64,000 nucleotides of DNA from Paulinella micropora (GCA_009731375.1 BJOX01000261.1:281095-345094); one strand, 5' to 3'. Shown: positions 56,481 to 64,000, numbered from the stretch's first letter. The notes: a model not told the origin generated them from the letters alone. Program-made: numbers and translations.

Positions 56481-57908
56481 ATGGAAGGAAAGGATAGTAA
56501 AAACACGGAGGAGTTGATGACCCTCAACAACCTCAGGTATGAGTTGCCAGCAAATCTAGCACTCACTGAGCAGGGGAGTATCTTTAAGAAGAACTTCGCC
56601 GACCAGCAGACTTATACCAGTGCGTCGGGGACTGAAATGATTTTTACACTTCAGGCGAGCACTGATTTTGTCTATGGAAAGAATTGTTATTTGTCGTTTG
56701 ACATTAAAGCCGACGGGTTGGTAGCCACTGATGGAAAAGATAATGTTGCTTGTGCCATTGGTTTCCAGAACACCCCCGCAACTGCTATTTTTGAAAGATT
56801 TTTGTTGGAAAGTAAGGATGGTAGCGAACTTGAACGAGTTGAAGATTTGAACAAGATGGTGCGAAATATTCTCCCGTGGCATTATCCTTTTGATTATCGC
56901 CGACAGGCGCAGATGTCTGGACAGAGAGAAAGTGTTGATGTTATGGCTAGCACTACAGACGATGCAGTTGCTTACTTTGCGGTCAATGTCCCCACTGCTG
57001 GTAGTGTTGCGACTGGTAATTATTTGAGGGTTTGTATTCCTCTTCATTACTTTTCAGGAGTGTTTAATGAAGAAACTCTCATTCCTCCCTCTTTGATTAG
57101 TGGTATGAGGCTTCGTTTGACATTCGCCCCGCCACAGGAAGCATTGACTATTATTGGAACTACTGATGCTAAGGTTCCCGCTGGATTCTCCGGATCGGCA
57201 CTCACTTTCACCGTATCAAATCCTGTTATTATGTTGGAAACCTTCTCACTTGCTCCCGCCGTCCAGAGAAATATTATGGAACAGATGGGAAGCAAGGATG
57301 GGCTTCCATACACTTATGAAACATATTATAACCAAAAAGCAAATCCTGCGACTTCGGATGATTTTAATCTTCAAGTGAATAAGGCAGTAGCACGTGCTCA
57401 GTGCTTGTATATCGTAACTCAAAATGTAATCGCGGATAATGCTAGTATTGATAACTTGGGAACGGCTCAAATGCCTTACAGACAATATCAATGCCGTATT
57501 GGTGATTGGTATGCTCCTCAACAGAAGATGGAAATCGGAGGAAGCACCGATACACTTGCCTCCGTTCAACGAGGATGTGCCGAGTTGTACGCTAACAATC
57601 TCCAAGCGACTATGGGTATTCGTGATGCTTACATGTCTTCATCTGTTTCTCTTGAAAACTTTCGTAAGTATTATTCTGCTACGGGAGTTTCCACTACTGC
57701 TACAAATGGTGGTTTTGCTACCATTATCCAGACACTCAATCAATCGCCACACATTGGAGCATCTGGTCTTGCGGTTAATAACTCACGAACTGCCGAAGTT
57801 TCTATTCGGTACGCTTCTGATTATAACGCAGATCGCGCCATCACCGCTTGGTTGAAATACGTCAAAGTGGCGTCTATCTACCCATCTCGCTGTGTCGTAA
57901 AACAATAA
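56481..57908 (+). CDS. Major capsid protein candidate, 475 residues (element B)
   Basis: Intact. It starts MEGKDSKNTEELMTLNNLRY and is rich in beta-type sequence: GSIFKKNFADQQTYTSASGT, CYLSFDIKAD, TAIFERFLLESKDGSELERV, YLRVCIPLHYFSGVFNEETLIP, ISGMRLRLTFAPP, NPVIMLETFSLAP. The GTF/IPL-x-x-FSG-x-F and LRLTF segments and the two-domain length fit a double jelly-roll capsid protein of a PLV lineage distinct from the polinton-like one of element A. The evidence is its size, beta pattern, conserved-looking context (ATPase upstream, penton-like gene downstream) and special leader. I cannot confirm the lineage without a profile search. It would form the hexons of the particle. Confidence 0.7.
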   Translation: MEGKDSKNTEELMTLNNLRYELPANLALTEQGSIFKKNFADQQTYTSASGTEMIFTLQASTDFVYGKNCYLSFDIKADGLVATDGKDNVACAIGFQNTPATAIFERFLLESKDGSELERVEDLNKMVRNILPWHYPFDYRRQAQMSGQRESVDVMASTTDDAVAYFAVNVPTAGSVATGNYLRVCIPLHYFSGVFNEETLIPPSLISGMRLRLTFAPPQEALTIIGTTDAKVPAGFSGSALTFTVSNPVIMLETFSLAPAVQRNIMEQMGSKDGLPYTYETYYNQKANPATSDDFNLQVNKAVARAQCLYIVTQNVIADNASIDNLGTAQMPYRQYQCRIGDWYAPQQKMEIGGSTDTLASVQRGCAELYANNLQATMGIRDAYMSSSVSLENFRKYYSATGVSTTATNGGFATIIQTLNQSPHIGASGLAVNNSRTAEVSIRYASDYNADRAITAWLKYVKVASIYPSRCVVKQ

Positions 57909-57929
57909 AAAAAATTAAAAATTAGAATA

Positions 57930-57972
57930 TAATATATCATTTTGATTTTATATTAAAATCCAAATACATTAT
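57930..57972. terminator. Imperfect hairpin between capsid and penton genes
   Basis: TTTTGATTTTATAT and ATTAAAATCCAAA pair with one mismatch between the capsid stop and the TTATATAGCA motif in front of the next ATG. Confidence 0.45.
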
Positions 57973-57978
57973 ATAGCA

Positions 57979-58776
57979 ATGTCTTTTACTATCTCCAATC
58001 TTGAAGACGAAAAGCGCACCCGCAAAAATTTTCTCCTTCGCGTCTCCTCAAGTGATAAAACAGAATCCAAATCCGCTTCTACTCACAATGGCCGTTTCGT
58101 CGTTGATTTACCAGCAACTGGTCGTAATATTGATATAATCAGTGCTTATGTCGTTAAAAGTATCTCTATCCCAAACGTTTTCCCAAACATACCGAGTTAT
58201 GCCAACACTCTCACATTGATTAAAACAACTGGATCGGCTACAAAAACGGCAATCATAACAGAAAATCAATACACCATTGATACATTTATTACCGCCCTTC
58301 AAACTGCGATTAATTCAGCAATTACCCCCAACTCCGTAGTTATAACTTTGAACTCCGTTAATAAATTGAATTTCGCTTTCACTGGTGATACGTATGGTTT
58401 TGATTATGATAATAGCACGATTAGAGACAAGATAGGACTAACTGCCGATATCTCGGCGGCGGCGAGTAGTACCATGCAGTCTATAGTCAATCTAATCGGT
58501 GAAACGGCCGTTTATGTACATAGCCGTGCTTTAAATCAGTCTGGTTTAGTTGAAGCAAATGGTAATTTCTCTGTCGTTGGTAAATGTAATTTAGACAAGC
58601 CCTATGGAGTCCAGTGCTACTTTGAGAGTTCTAATGATGTTGCCGATTATGTGCCATTTAATACAACAAAAAGTTTAAGGTCTATTGATATTGTAATTAG
58701 AAATGCGGGCGGTGAAGTGCTTGAATGTCCTGTCAATTTTGAAGTTAGTATTCTTCTCAAGGTGTATCATGCTTAA
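57979..58776 (+). CDS. Penton-like minor capsid protein, 265 residues (element B)
   Basis: Intact; the ATG follows TTATATAGCA. N-terminal residues 1-50 are a polar arm (RTRKNFLLRVSSSDKTESKS). The body is beta-rich with VVKSISIPNVFPNIPSYANT, NQYTIDTFITALQTAINSA (a motif very typical of PLV penton and minor capsid proteins) and a C-terminal SLRSIDIVIRNAGGEVLECP, then VNFEVSILLKVYHA. It directly follows the capsid gene and is the right size for a single jelly-roll vertex protein. Assignment is by layout and motif resemblance. Confidence 0.65.
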   Translation: MSFTISNLEDEKRTRKNFLLRVSSSDKTESKSASTHNGRFVVDLPATGRNIDIISAYVVKSISIPNVFPNIPSYANTLTLIKTTGSATKTAIITENQYTIDTFITALQTAINSAITPNSVVITLNSVNKLNFAFTGDTYGFDYDNSTIRDKIGLTADISAAASSTMQSIVNLIGETAVYVHSRALNQSGLVEANGNFSVVGKCNLDKPYGVQCYFESSNDVADYVPFNTTKSLRSIDIVIRNAGGEVLECPVNFEVSILLKVYHA

Positions 58777-58802
58777 GCAAAAAAAAAGAGTGTATAGATA
58801 TA

Positions 58803-59051
58803 ATGACCTACATACAAAATTTAGATATACTATTTACTCTAATCAAAAACATCAACTCATGCCGACGACAACAACATAAAGAACAAATCCCCTGCGGTGC
58901 CAATATTGACCAGTTTTACATATATTTGAAGAGAAATCACGCACATATAACCGAAAAGTTAATCAAAAACAAAGATTTTGAATACATAAAAAAAATGTCA
59001 ATAGAGATAGAAAACAAATTTGACGCGCAAATACAATATTCTATGATATAA
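58803..59051 (+). CDS. Hypothetical protein, 82 residues
   Basis: Small intact ORF 27 bases after the penton gene; the ATG follows TATAGATATA. It is helical, with three cysteines or near-cysteine motifs (NSCRRQQHKEQIPCGANIDQ) and a charged C-terminal half (HAHITEKLIKNKDFEYIKKM). It is convergent with the fibre-like gene at 60315-59080. Not recognised. Confidence 0.5.
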   Translation: MTYIQNLDILFTLIKNINSCRRQQHKEQIPCGANIDQFYIYLKRNHAHITEKLIKNKDFEYIKKMSIEIENKFDAQIQYSMI

Positions 59052-59079
59052 TATAAATAATATCCTTCTTTTTTTTGTT

Positions 59080-60315
59080 TTAAATCTGGTCTTCAACCCA
59101 ATTCAACGAAGCGTAAATGCTCGCACCTGTTCCTGCCACTAGAGATGCTGACACAGTCAATGTCTTACCCGTTCCAATTTTTAGGTTATAGCGAGACAAA
59201 TCAATGTAAATAGAAGCACCTACAGATAATATATATGTTAATACTATGTTTCCGCCAGTGCGGGTAGTTCCTGCTGTATCTACTTCCACTATTGATGTGT
59301 TGGTATCATAATTGGAATATGACGGAGTGCCTCCAAGTGTCGCATTTAATGTTATCTTTGCTATACATATTTTATCACTTGTATTGCTCACACACAAATT
59401 TTCAAAATAAATAACATTGTAATTCGTCTTACTATTAAATGTGGCTCGGTTGCGGAGGGTAAATATAGAAGTCTCCGTCGTTCCTATAGTTTTGACATTG
59501 TCATACGAGTTCGTTATAGCAATAGTTCTGTCAATAGTCCCTTCAACCGCCAAAAACATACTCGCAGTTTTCATTACAACGGATTGAAGGCTTGACGAAT
59601 ATGCCTTCGCGTATAGAGCAAACGCCGCCTGATCTAATGATGGAGTAGTAGCAGTGCTCGCGTATTGTATTGCGTGGATTGTTTCCATTCGTCCAGTGCG
59701 CGGGTTTTCAATTTTGAATGTAATTTGACCGCTACCTAGATATTGGACGACTATTTCAAACACATTCAATTTGGTAAAATCAATCGTGGGGAAGTTTCCC
59801 GTATTATTACATTTATCAACATTCCACGCATACTGACTAACCACATTTTCAACACTCCCCGCCGTTCTGACAACTGACATTCCCGAGTTTGATTGTCTAA
59901 AACATAAATTGTCTGCTGGTGTGCCTATGCCAATATCGCAATTAAAGGTAGTCGCGGTGGTAGATGATGGAAACAATGCGGAGAATCTAGCAACTAAACC
60001 CATACCACTTCTATATTTGGCTCTTTCAATAGTCGTAATCTGTGCGGTTGAATTACCCGAGGCCGATGTCGTTAAAACCGCCATTGAATTAGCAGTTGAT
60101 ACCACACCGCCGTTTGTTTCTGTTTTATCAAAGAAACGAGTATTAATGCCATAAGTGAAGATATTTTGTAATACGGGCGATAGAGTTGCCGTTCGCAACT
60201 CTCCGAAGGCCGTTGTAGGTAGTGCGTCTCTTATAGCATCCGTTGATAATGAAGAAGAAGATGACGATGTAGTTGATGACGATGTCGTATTCGTGCTTTG
60301 ACCAAACAAATTCAT
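59080..60315 (-). CDS. Fibre-like surface protein with MNLFG anchor, 411 residues
   Basis: Intact minus-strand gene from ATG 60315. N-terminus MNLFGQSTNTTSSSTTSSSS: the first residues resemble MNIFGRSQ of the 209-residue protein, followed by a Ser/Thr linker. The body is beta-rich with AFGELRTATLSPVLQNIFTY, RAKYRSGMGLVARFSALFPS, VNVFEIV-type strands, YLGSGQITFKIENPRTGRME and a C-terminal NLKIGTGKTLTVSASLVAGT repeat-like segment. It has a TAG-interrupted paralogue at 43861-45078. Its role is likely receptor binding or decoration, inferred from composition and the common N-terminal motif. Confidence 0.65.
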   Translation of the reverse strand: MNLFGQSTNTTSSSTTSSSSSSLSTDAIRDALPTTAFGELRTATLSPVLQNIFTYGINTRFFDKTETNGGVVSTANSMAVLTTSASGNSTAQITTIERAKYRSGMGLVARFSALFPSSTTATTFNCDIGIGTPADNLCFRQSNSGMSVVRTAGSVENVVSQYAWNVDKCNNTGNFPTIDFTKLNVFEIVVQYLGSGQITFKIENPRTGRMETIHAIQYASTATTPSLDQAAFALYAKAYSSSLQSVVMKTASMFLAVEGTIDRTIAITNSYDNVKTIGTTETSIFTLRNRATFNSKTNYNVIYFENLCVSNTSDKICIAKITLNATLGGTPSYSNYDTNTSIVEVDTAGTTRTGGNIVLTYILSVGASIYIDLSRYNLKIGTGKTLTVSASLVAGTGASIYASLNWVEDQI

Positions 60316-60322
60316 TTTATAT

Positions 60323-60376
60323 TCAAGTTGATTTAATTTAAANNNNNNNNNNAGTTGATTTAATTTAAATCAACTT
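60323..60376. terminator. AAGTTGATTTAATTTAA repeat/hairpin around a 10-N gap
   Basis: The same 17-mer-like sequence stands on both sides of the gap (60343-60352), and the right copy forms a palindrome with TTAAATCAACTT. The gap may be a collapsed or duplicated hairpin in the divergent promoter between 60315 (minus) and 60391 (plus). Confidence 0.5.
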
Positions 60377-60390
60377 AAATAATATAAACT

Positions 60391-60669
60391 ATGTCATTGA
60401 TAATAATACGTGAATTGCCGAGTGATATAGTTGGACACATAAGGACATTTGTTTATTCAGAGACGTCCAAGATTGAGTATAAAAAAGAATTTTGTAATAT
60501 ATGTGGCTTGTCTCGCACATTCCAATCACATCCTCCTATCATAGCAGTTGATATTGATAATGAAGATGGTGTTGAATTTTTCACGATTTGTTCCATTAAT
60601 TGCTATAGAAGAGAGTCCAACATCAGAGCAAGATACCGCGAACCGCCTTTAATCGTTGTTAAGTATTAG
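60391..60669 (+). CDS. Small protein with F-box-like start and zinc-type cysteines, 92 residues
   Basis: Intact ORF divergent from the 411-residue fibre-like gene. Residues 5-25 (IIIRELPSDIVGHIRTFVYSE) resemble the first helix of an F-box (LP-x-D-I-x-x-x-I). Two cysteine pairs, CNICGL and CSINC, could bind zinc. The end (REPPLIVVKY) overlaps the end of the recombinase gene by 11 bases. A role in host ubiquitin pathways is conceivable only from the F-box resemblance, which is weak. Confidence 0.5.
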   Translation: MSLIIIRELPSDIVGHIRTFVYSETSKIEYKKEFCNICGLSRTFQSHPPIIAVDIDNEDGVEFFTICSINCYRRESNIRARYREPPLIVVKY

Positions 60670-62022
60670 TCTTCTTTTTAATTCTCGTGCTTCGTCTTAA
60701 TGGTGCTTTTGTTTCCTCTTCTTGTGGCGCTTCTTTTTTCGCTTCGCTCTTCGTCGCTTCGCCCCTCTTCTCTTTAATAAACGTATTTACAATAACGGCT
60801 CCAATCCCGCTTAATTGTCGTAGTTTAGTATTTGTTATTTGCCCCTCGTAATCACCCCATATCTGCTCAAGCAATTTATACTTATCCTCTCTACTAGCGC
60901 TTTTACCTAATGGTGTATAACCACATTTTTCGTCTCCGTTATCTAGATTGCTTTTAATTTCATTAGTATTATTTAAATTCAAATATAAATCTATTTTGCG
61001 TCTTAACTCCTCTAATTCTGTTTTAATCCCTTCTGCCTTAATTTCTTCAGGGTCGGCCACATTAACCCAACTATAACTAAAACTGGTGAGCATATCGCCG
61101 TGCCCCAATACATTTGAAACCCATGTATTAAANNNNNNNNNNGTGTGTTAAAATTCTCTAATTTCGGATTGGCGAAATTACTATACGACAAACTAGCATA
61201 TAGTTTTCGCAACATACTGCTTTTCTGCGTGTATTCTGATAGCCAAGGGAAGATTTTGATAATTCTTTTGTTTAGTTCATTATTCTTTTGTTTATCAAGC
61301 ACACCTTCGCTGTTAATGATAACTGCTTTTTTCTTTTTGAAATGGTTTCGTATTGAATTTACTTGTTCTATTACAAACTGGGGAGTAAAAAGGACAACAG
61401 GCCTCTCAGTCCAATTCTTTTTTTGTCCTTCTCTCTTTTTCGCTAGGTTATTCACTCGCAACCAACTCGGTTTATCTGGTATTAATTCATATGTGTTTTT
61501 ATCAAATATTTCCACAGGCCTTGCTCCAATTGCTATCATCAAAGCAAGCAGTTTAAGATAAGGGTCATTACTTAATATCATATCATTCATTTTAGCCATT
61601 ACATCACGGACATCAATCTGTATTTTTTGTTCATTTTTGGCTTTGACATCTTTCTTATATCCCTCAACGATATCAATCCGCTCGTCTTCATTTAGATTAA
61701 AATACTTATCCAGTTTGCTCATTTCATATACTTTTTCACTTTGGTTGGGCTCTATTGCTTTTTTTCTCACCTCAGAAAGTCTTTGCCTTCTACTATTCAA
61801 GTTTGGATACACGATAGCATATTTAGGATATATCACCTTTAGTGCCTCAAGCACCTCTTCATCACTCGTTGGCGTGCTAAATAAAGATATAATAGCATTA
61901 TGAAAGGCTATACTTGGTTTTAATTCGCTATCGTAGAAGTTGGACACGACCTCATAAATTTTACTTTCAGTAGTAGCAACTCTTAACTGCCTAACAAACT
62001 TCTTGTCATCTTCGCTCCACAT
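60659..62022 (-). CDS. Telomere-resolvase-like tyrosine recombinase (protelomerase-like), gap-interrupted
   Basis: Minus strand from ATG 62022 (MWSEDDKKFVRQLRVATTES), with TTATATACACTACG in front. An N-terminal helical domain leads to the catalytic part: IAIGARPVEIFDKNTYEL (first Arg; phage resolvases have GRRP-x-E-x-F), a lysine-rich beta-hairpin region (NNLAKKREGQKKNW), SMLRKLYASLSYSNFANP (second Arg in LR-x-LYA), a 10-N gap at 61131-61140 that breaks the frame, then LGHGDMLTSFSYSWVNV with the His and the candidate nucleophile Tyr. A C-terminal part has an HTH-like segment (NTKLRQLSGIGAVIVNTFI) and a basic tail. The combination GARPVEIF, LRKLYA, LGH-x(n)-TSFSY matches telomere resolvases better than ordinary integrases. 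Confidence 0.75.
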
Positions 62023-62195
62023 CGTAGTGTATATAAGACAAGTCTATTTTTTTCTAAGTCAAAAATAGAAAATCCACCCGCGCTAAAAAACACACGTAAA
62101 TCGCTCAAAATCCACTCGGACACTTGAGAGTGCTATTAAGCACACAGGAGAGAGAAATTCGTTTTAGTATTAATCGTGTCCGGGGTTGTCCGAGT

Positions 62196-62409
62196 CCGAC
62201 CTTTTTTTTTGAAACTTTTATAAGTGTCCATTAGAAAAATGGGGAGAGGGAAAAAAATTTACTTTTTTTTTATTTAACCTTGGACACCTTGGACAATATA
62301 AAAAATGTGTAATACGAAGAAGAATTATATAATAAATACCGAAATTTAATGAGGAAAAAGTGGCCGACCTTTAAAAAACAGGGTCGGACACGGCCGACCT
62401 TAAGGTCGG
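62196..62409. promoter_or_regulatory. Cluster of CCGACC sites, including a 16-bp perfect palindrome
   Basis: CCGACC or its reverse complement GGTCGG occurs at 62196, 62364, 62382, 62394 and 62404. The last two form CCGACCTTAAGGTCGG (62394-62409), a perfect palindrome, and those at 62364/62382 form an inverted pair. The cluster lies in the 750-base non-coding region upstream of the recombinase gene. Candidate binding or resolution site for the recombinase, or an operator. Confidence 0.5.
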
Positions 62410-62496
62410 ACAGCAACAGGAGAAGGTATTATCACTCACCCTGCTCTTATATTCACCAAAAAAAAACGTTATAGCAAAAAAAGGCGTATGATGTTC

Positions 62497-62574
62497 GATA
62501 TGTTAAATAATCAGCCAGAATTGAACTGGCAACCAATTTTTCAACAGCATGCTCACTAACCATTTTAACATATC
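62497..62574 (-). other. tRNA-like segment inside an 11-bp inverted repeat
   Basis: Arms GATATGTTAAA (62497-62507) and TTTAACATATC (62564-62574) enclose a perfect T-arm-like stem (GCCAG and CTGGC with the 7-base loop TTCAATT on the minus strand) and a D-arm-like TGGTTAGTGAGCA. Total length is near that of a tRNA. The T-arm is not directly joined to the acceptor-like stem and the anticodon stem is poor, so I do not call a functional tRNA. It may be a tRNA-derived attachment site or a viral tRNA-like structure. Confidence 0.35.
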
Positions 62575-62671
62575 ACACCCCGCCTGCTAATTTGTTGAAA
62601 AAATGGTATTTGAAGTATTGACGCCAATCTCAAATACATTTGAGATATTCTAGAAATTCTATTTCCGTGAA

Positions 62672-62770
62672 TATCACCATGCGACACCGCGACACGGCGG
62701 TGTCGCAGTGTCGCAGTGTCGCAACCCCTGCGACAGAATTTCGCTTTTTTGTCGCAGTGTCGCAAAAAAA
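62672..62770. repeat. GTGTCGCA direct and inverted repeats in front of the 62771 gene
   Basis: GTGTCGCA occurs repeatedly (62700-62722, 62755-62763) with inverted copies (TGCGACAC at 62680-62687), and GCGACACCG / CGGTGTCGC form a 9-bp hairpin. The repeats end at the A-run before the ATG, so they are likely regulatory. Confidence 0.6.
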
Positions 62771-63304
62771 ATGGACTTAATTCCGAGCAGAACCAAAACT
62801 AAATCCGATTGGTTGGAGGAATACGAAATTCGTAGAACCTCTAAGGACAGGCTAAATAAGGATAAAATAAATTCTGAGGAAAAAATTTCTAAAACGGACA
62901 AAGAAATTGCTCGTCTCGTTGAAAAGAAACAACCAGAGATAGTGAAACTAGAGGCGGTTAATGAGATGCTGAAACGACAAAGTATTGAAAATAATGACGT
63001 AGAGGAAGACCGACTTGTTCGCTTGAAAAAAAAGAAATTGGAAAAAAAAATAAACAAAGAACGAGATAATTTCTATAAGTGGAAAAATGATAATCGTGGC
63101 CAACTTTCCGCTATTGTCATGAATAAAATTCTCGTTGGTATTGAAAAAGAACATTTATCGTTTAATTCTTCGTTTAACAAATACTCCAGTGATGGTATTA
63201 ATGAATACGTAAATGATGGCATTAATGTTAGCATTAAACGAGAACATAACAGAAACATGCACCGAGTCTATAGAACCGAGAGTGCGGATAGCAACTCGGA
63301 ATAA
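62771..63304 (+). CDS. Charged coiled-coil protein, 177 residues
   Basis: I chose the ATG at 62771 (MDLIPSRTKTKSDWLEEYEI). The in-frame ATG at 62708 would translate the GTGTCGCA repeats. The product is almost entirely Lys/Glu-rich helix (EEKISKTDKEIARLVEKKQP, LVRLKKKKLEKKINKERDNF) with a less charged C-terminal part (GQLSAIVMNKILVGIEKEHL) and a Ser/Asn tail. Preceded by an A-run leader. Not recognised. A structural or DNA-associated role is possible. Confidence 0.55.
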   Translation: MDLIPSRTKTKSDWLEEYEIRRTSKDRLNKDKINSEEKISKTDKEIARLVEKKQPEIVKLEAVNEMLKRQSIENNDVEEDRLVRLKKKKLEKKINKERDNFYKWKNDNRGQLSAIVMNKILVGIEKEHLSFNSSFNKYSSDGINEYVNDGINVSIKREHNRNMHRVYRTESADSNSE

Positions 63305-63556
63305 AAAGACTTTAGTGTAAAATGTTGATTTAAAATATGGTGATTTTGCTTAGAAATCAACATTATCAACATACATTGGTTTTTTTCAAAACCAAGGGGT
63401 TCAAACCCCACCCTTATTCAAAGAAATTTCTATTACACATGCTTTTGGTGTGTGTAATAGACAATGGGAGAGCCAAACGAATTGGCAGAGGGAGTTGGCG
63501 CAATCAACCTCGCGGGGGGTGGTAAGTCCTAACTCTATTATTTCTTTTTCACTATA
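63305..63556. other. Intergenic stretch with hairpins and a T-arm-like sequence
   Basis: Contains the hairpin AATGTTGATTT / AAATCAACATT (about 63322-63367), a second hairpin TTGGTTTT / AAAACCAA (about 63378-63400), and GGGGTTCAAACCCC, which resembles a tRNA T-arm without the rest of a tRNA. No convincing gene. Confidence 0.45.
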
Positions 63557-63943
63557 ATGAATGTGGTTGTAGGTTTTTGGAAGAGTTGGACTGCTGTTGA
63601 AAAGAAAGCCCCAACCGAACATAAAGACGCGAAATTTATTCGCGTGTCTGCTGGCTTTGTTGGCCTTGGTTTGGTAAATGGCTTTGAAGTCATGGAAAAC
63701 AACGTCAGTTATTATACTCCACGTGGCAGGGCGAGGGAAAGAGATGAGAATTATCTTTTTGCTTGGGTTCCAATAGACAGAATCATGAGAGCTCCAAAAA
63801 AGAAAACTTACTTTCTCGCATCATTCAAGGTTGGGGATGAGGGAGAGGGAGAGGAAATTCTTGTTTTCCCCTCTCTCTCTGCTTTTACGAAAAAGGTGGG
63901 GGCTAACGAAGATAGCATTAATTGGTTTATCCCCATTTACTAA
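63557..63943 (+). CDS. Hypothetical protein, 128 residues
   Basis: Intact ORF near the right edge; the ATG follows TTCACTATA. Mixed alpha/beta composition: MNVVVGFWKSWTAVEKKAPT, FIRVSAGFVGLGLVNGFEVM, NYLFAWVPIDRIMRAPKKKT, FLASFKVGDEGEGEEILVFP, ending NWFIPIY. No signal peptide, no cysteine. Not recognised. After it the window ends with a C-run (63987-64000). Confidence 0.55.
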   Translation: MNVVVGFWKSWTAVEKKAPTEHKDAKFIRVSAGFVGLGLVNGFEVMENNVSYYTPRGRARERDENYLFAWVPIDRIMRAPKKKTYFLASFKVGDEGEGEEILVFPSLSAFTKKVGANEDSINWFIPIY

Positions 63944-64000
63944 AAATCATTTTTATTAAATGACTAGGTTTCCTGATTGTGTTATCCCCCCCCCCCCCCC

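Larger units (their letters stand above)
43861..64000. mobile_element. Element B: largely intact polinton-like virus with telomere-resolvase-like recombinase
   Basis: Contains the S74-type fibre, membrane protein, PLA2-domain protein, packaging ATPase, capsid, penton, further fibre-like protein and recombinase, mostly as intact ORFs with short spacers and TATA-like motifs. The replication (primase-helicase) gene is absent from this stretch. The left edge is put at the fibre-like gene at 43861, but that gene could also belong to A. The right end is not resolved: the window ends in a C-run. Confidence 0.7.

Noticed and set aside
62708-62770. Earlier ATG for the coiled-coil gene
   Set aside because: The extra residues are encoded by the GTGTCGCA repeats and are cysteine-rich noise; the ATG at 62771 follows an A-run leader.
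63395-63420. tRNA at GGGGTTCAAACCCC
   Set aside because: Only a T-arm-like hairpin is present; no D or anticodon arm at the right distance.

Overview
The window looks like a scaffold from a eukaryotic (probably protist or alga) genome assembly. It has many N gaps, two very different base compositions, and several integrated DNA-virus-like elements. The AT-rich parts carry hallmark genes of polinton-like viruses (PLVs) and virophage-like elements: primase fused to SF3 helicase, A32-type packaging ATPases, double-jelly-roll type major capsid proteins, penton-like proteins, an adenain-type protease, a PLA2-domain protein, phage-like fibres and a tyrosine recombinase. No rRNA, CRISPR array or bacterial operon signal was seen. 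The host cannot be named from sequence alone; a tRNA-derived SINE-like sequence and a long self-complementary minisatellite suggest ordinary eukaryotic chromosomal DNA between the viral parts.

Layout. (1) 1-6754 plus 28857-30082, minus strand: element L, a PLV remnant with a GIY-YIG protein, a primase-SF3 helicase gene, a conserved 220-residue protein and a long fibre running off the left edge. (2) 6755-28856: a GC-rich block of about 22.1 kb sitting inside the primase gene of L, between two codons that join cleanly if the block is removed. It encodes very divergent Rpb1-like and Rpb2-like RNA polymerase subunits, two F-box/leucine-rich-repeat proteins, a long LRR-like solenoid protein and several unrecognised ORFs. 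(3) 30083-36415: apparent host or intergenic DNA with a foldback, a SINE-like head, microsatellites, gaps and a GATGATGGCATCATC minisatellite. (4) 36427-43706: element A, a decayed PLV with a polinton-style morphogenesis set (ATPase, basic core-like protein, protease, penton, capsid), every major gene broken by frameshifts or stops. (5) 43861-64000: element B, largely intact, with fibres, PLA2 protein, ATPase, capsid, penton and a recombinase that resembles phage telomere resolvases (protelomerases).

How the parts fit. L and B share the 220/209-residue protein, a convergent MNIFG head protein and the S74-type fibre, in inverted orientation. A and B share a small membrane protein and a Cys-rich secreted-type protein but carry different capsid modules, so accessory genes and capsid modules have been reassorted. 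B could encode particle formation (capsid, penton, ATPase), entry (PLA2, fibres) and terminus resolution or integration (recombinase); its replication gene is not in the window, while L keeps one in broken form. Many frameshifts in both compositions fall at homopolymers, so part of the apparent decay may be sequencing error; element A also has internal stops and deletions that look like true decay.
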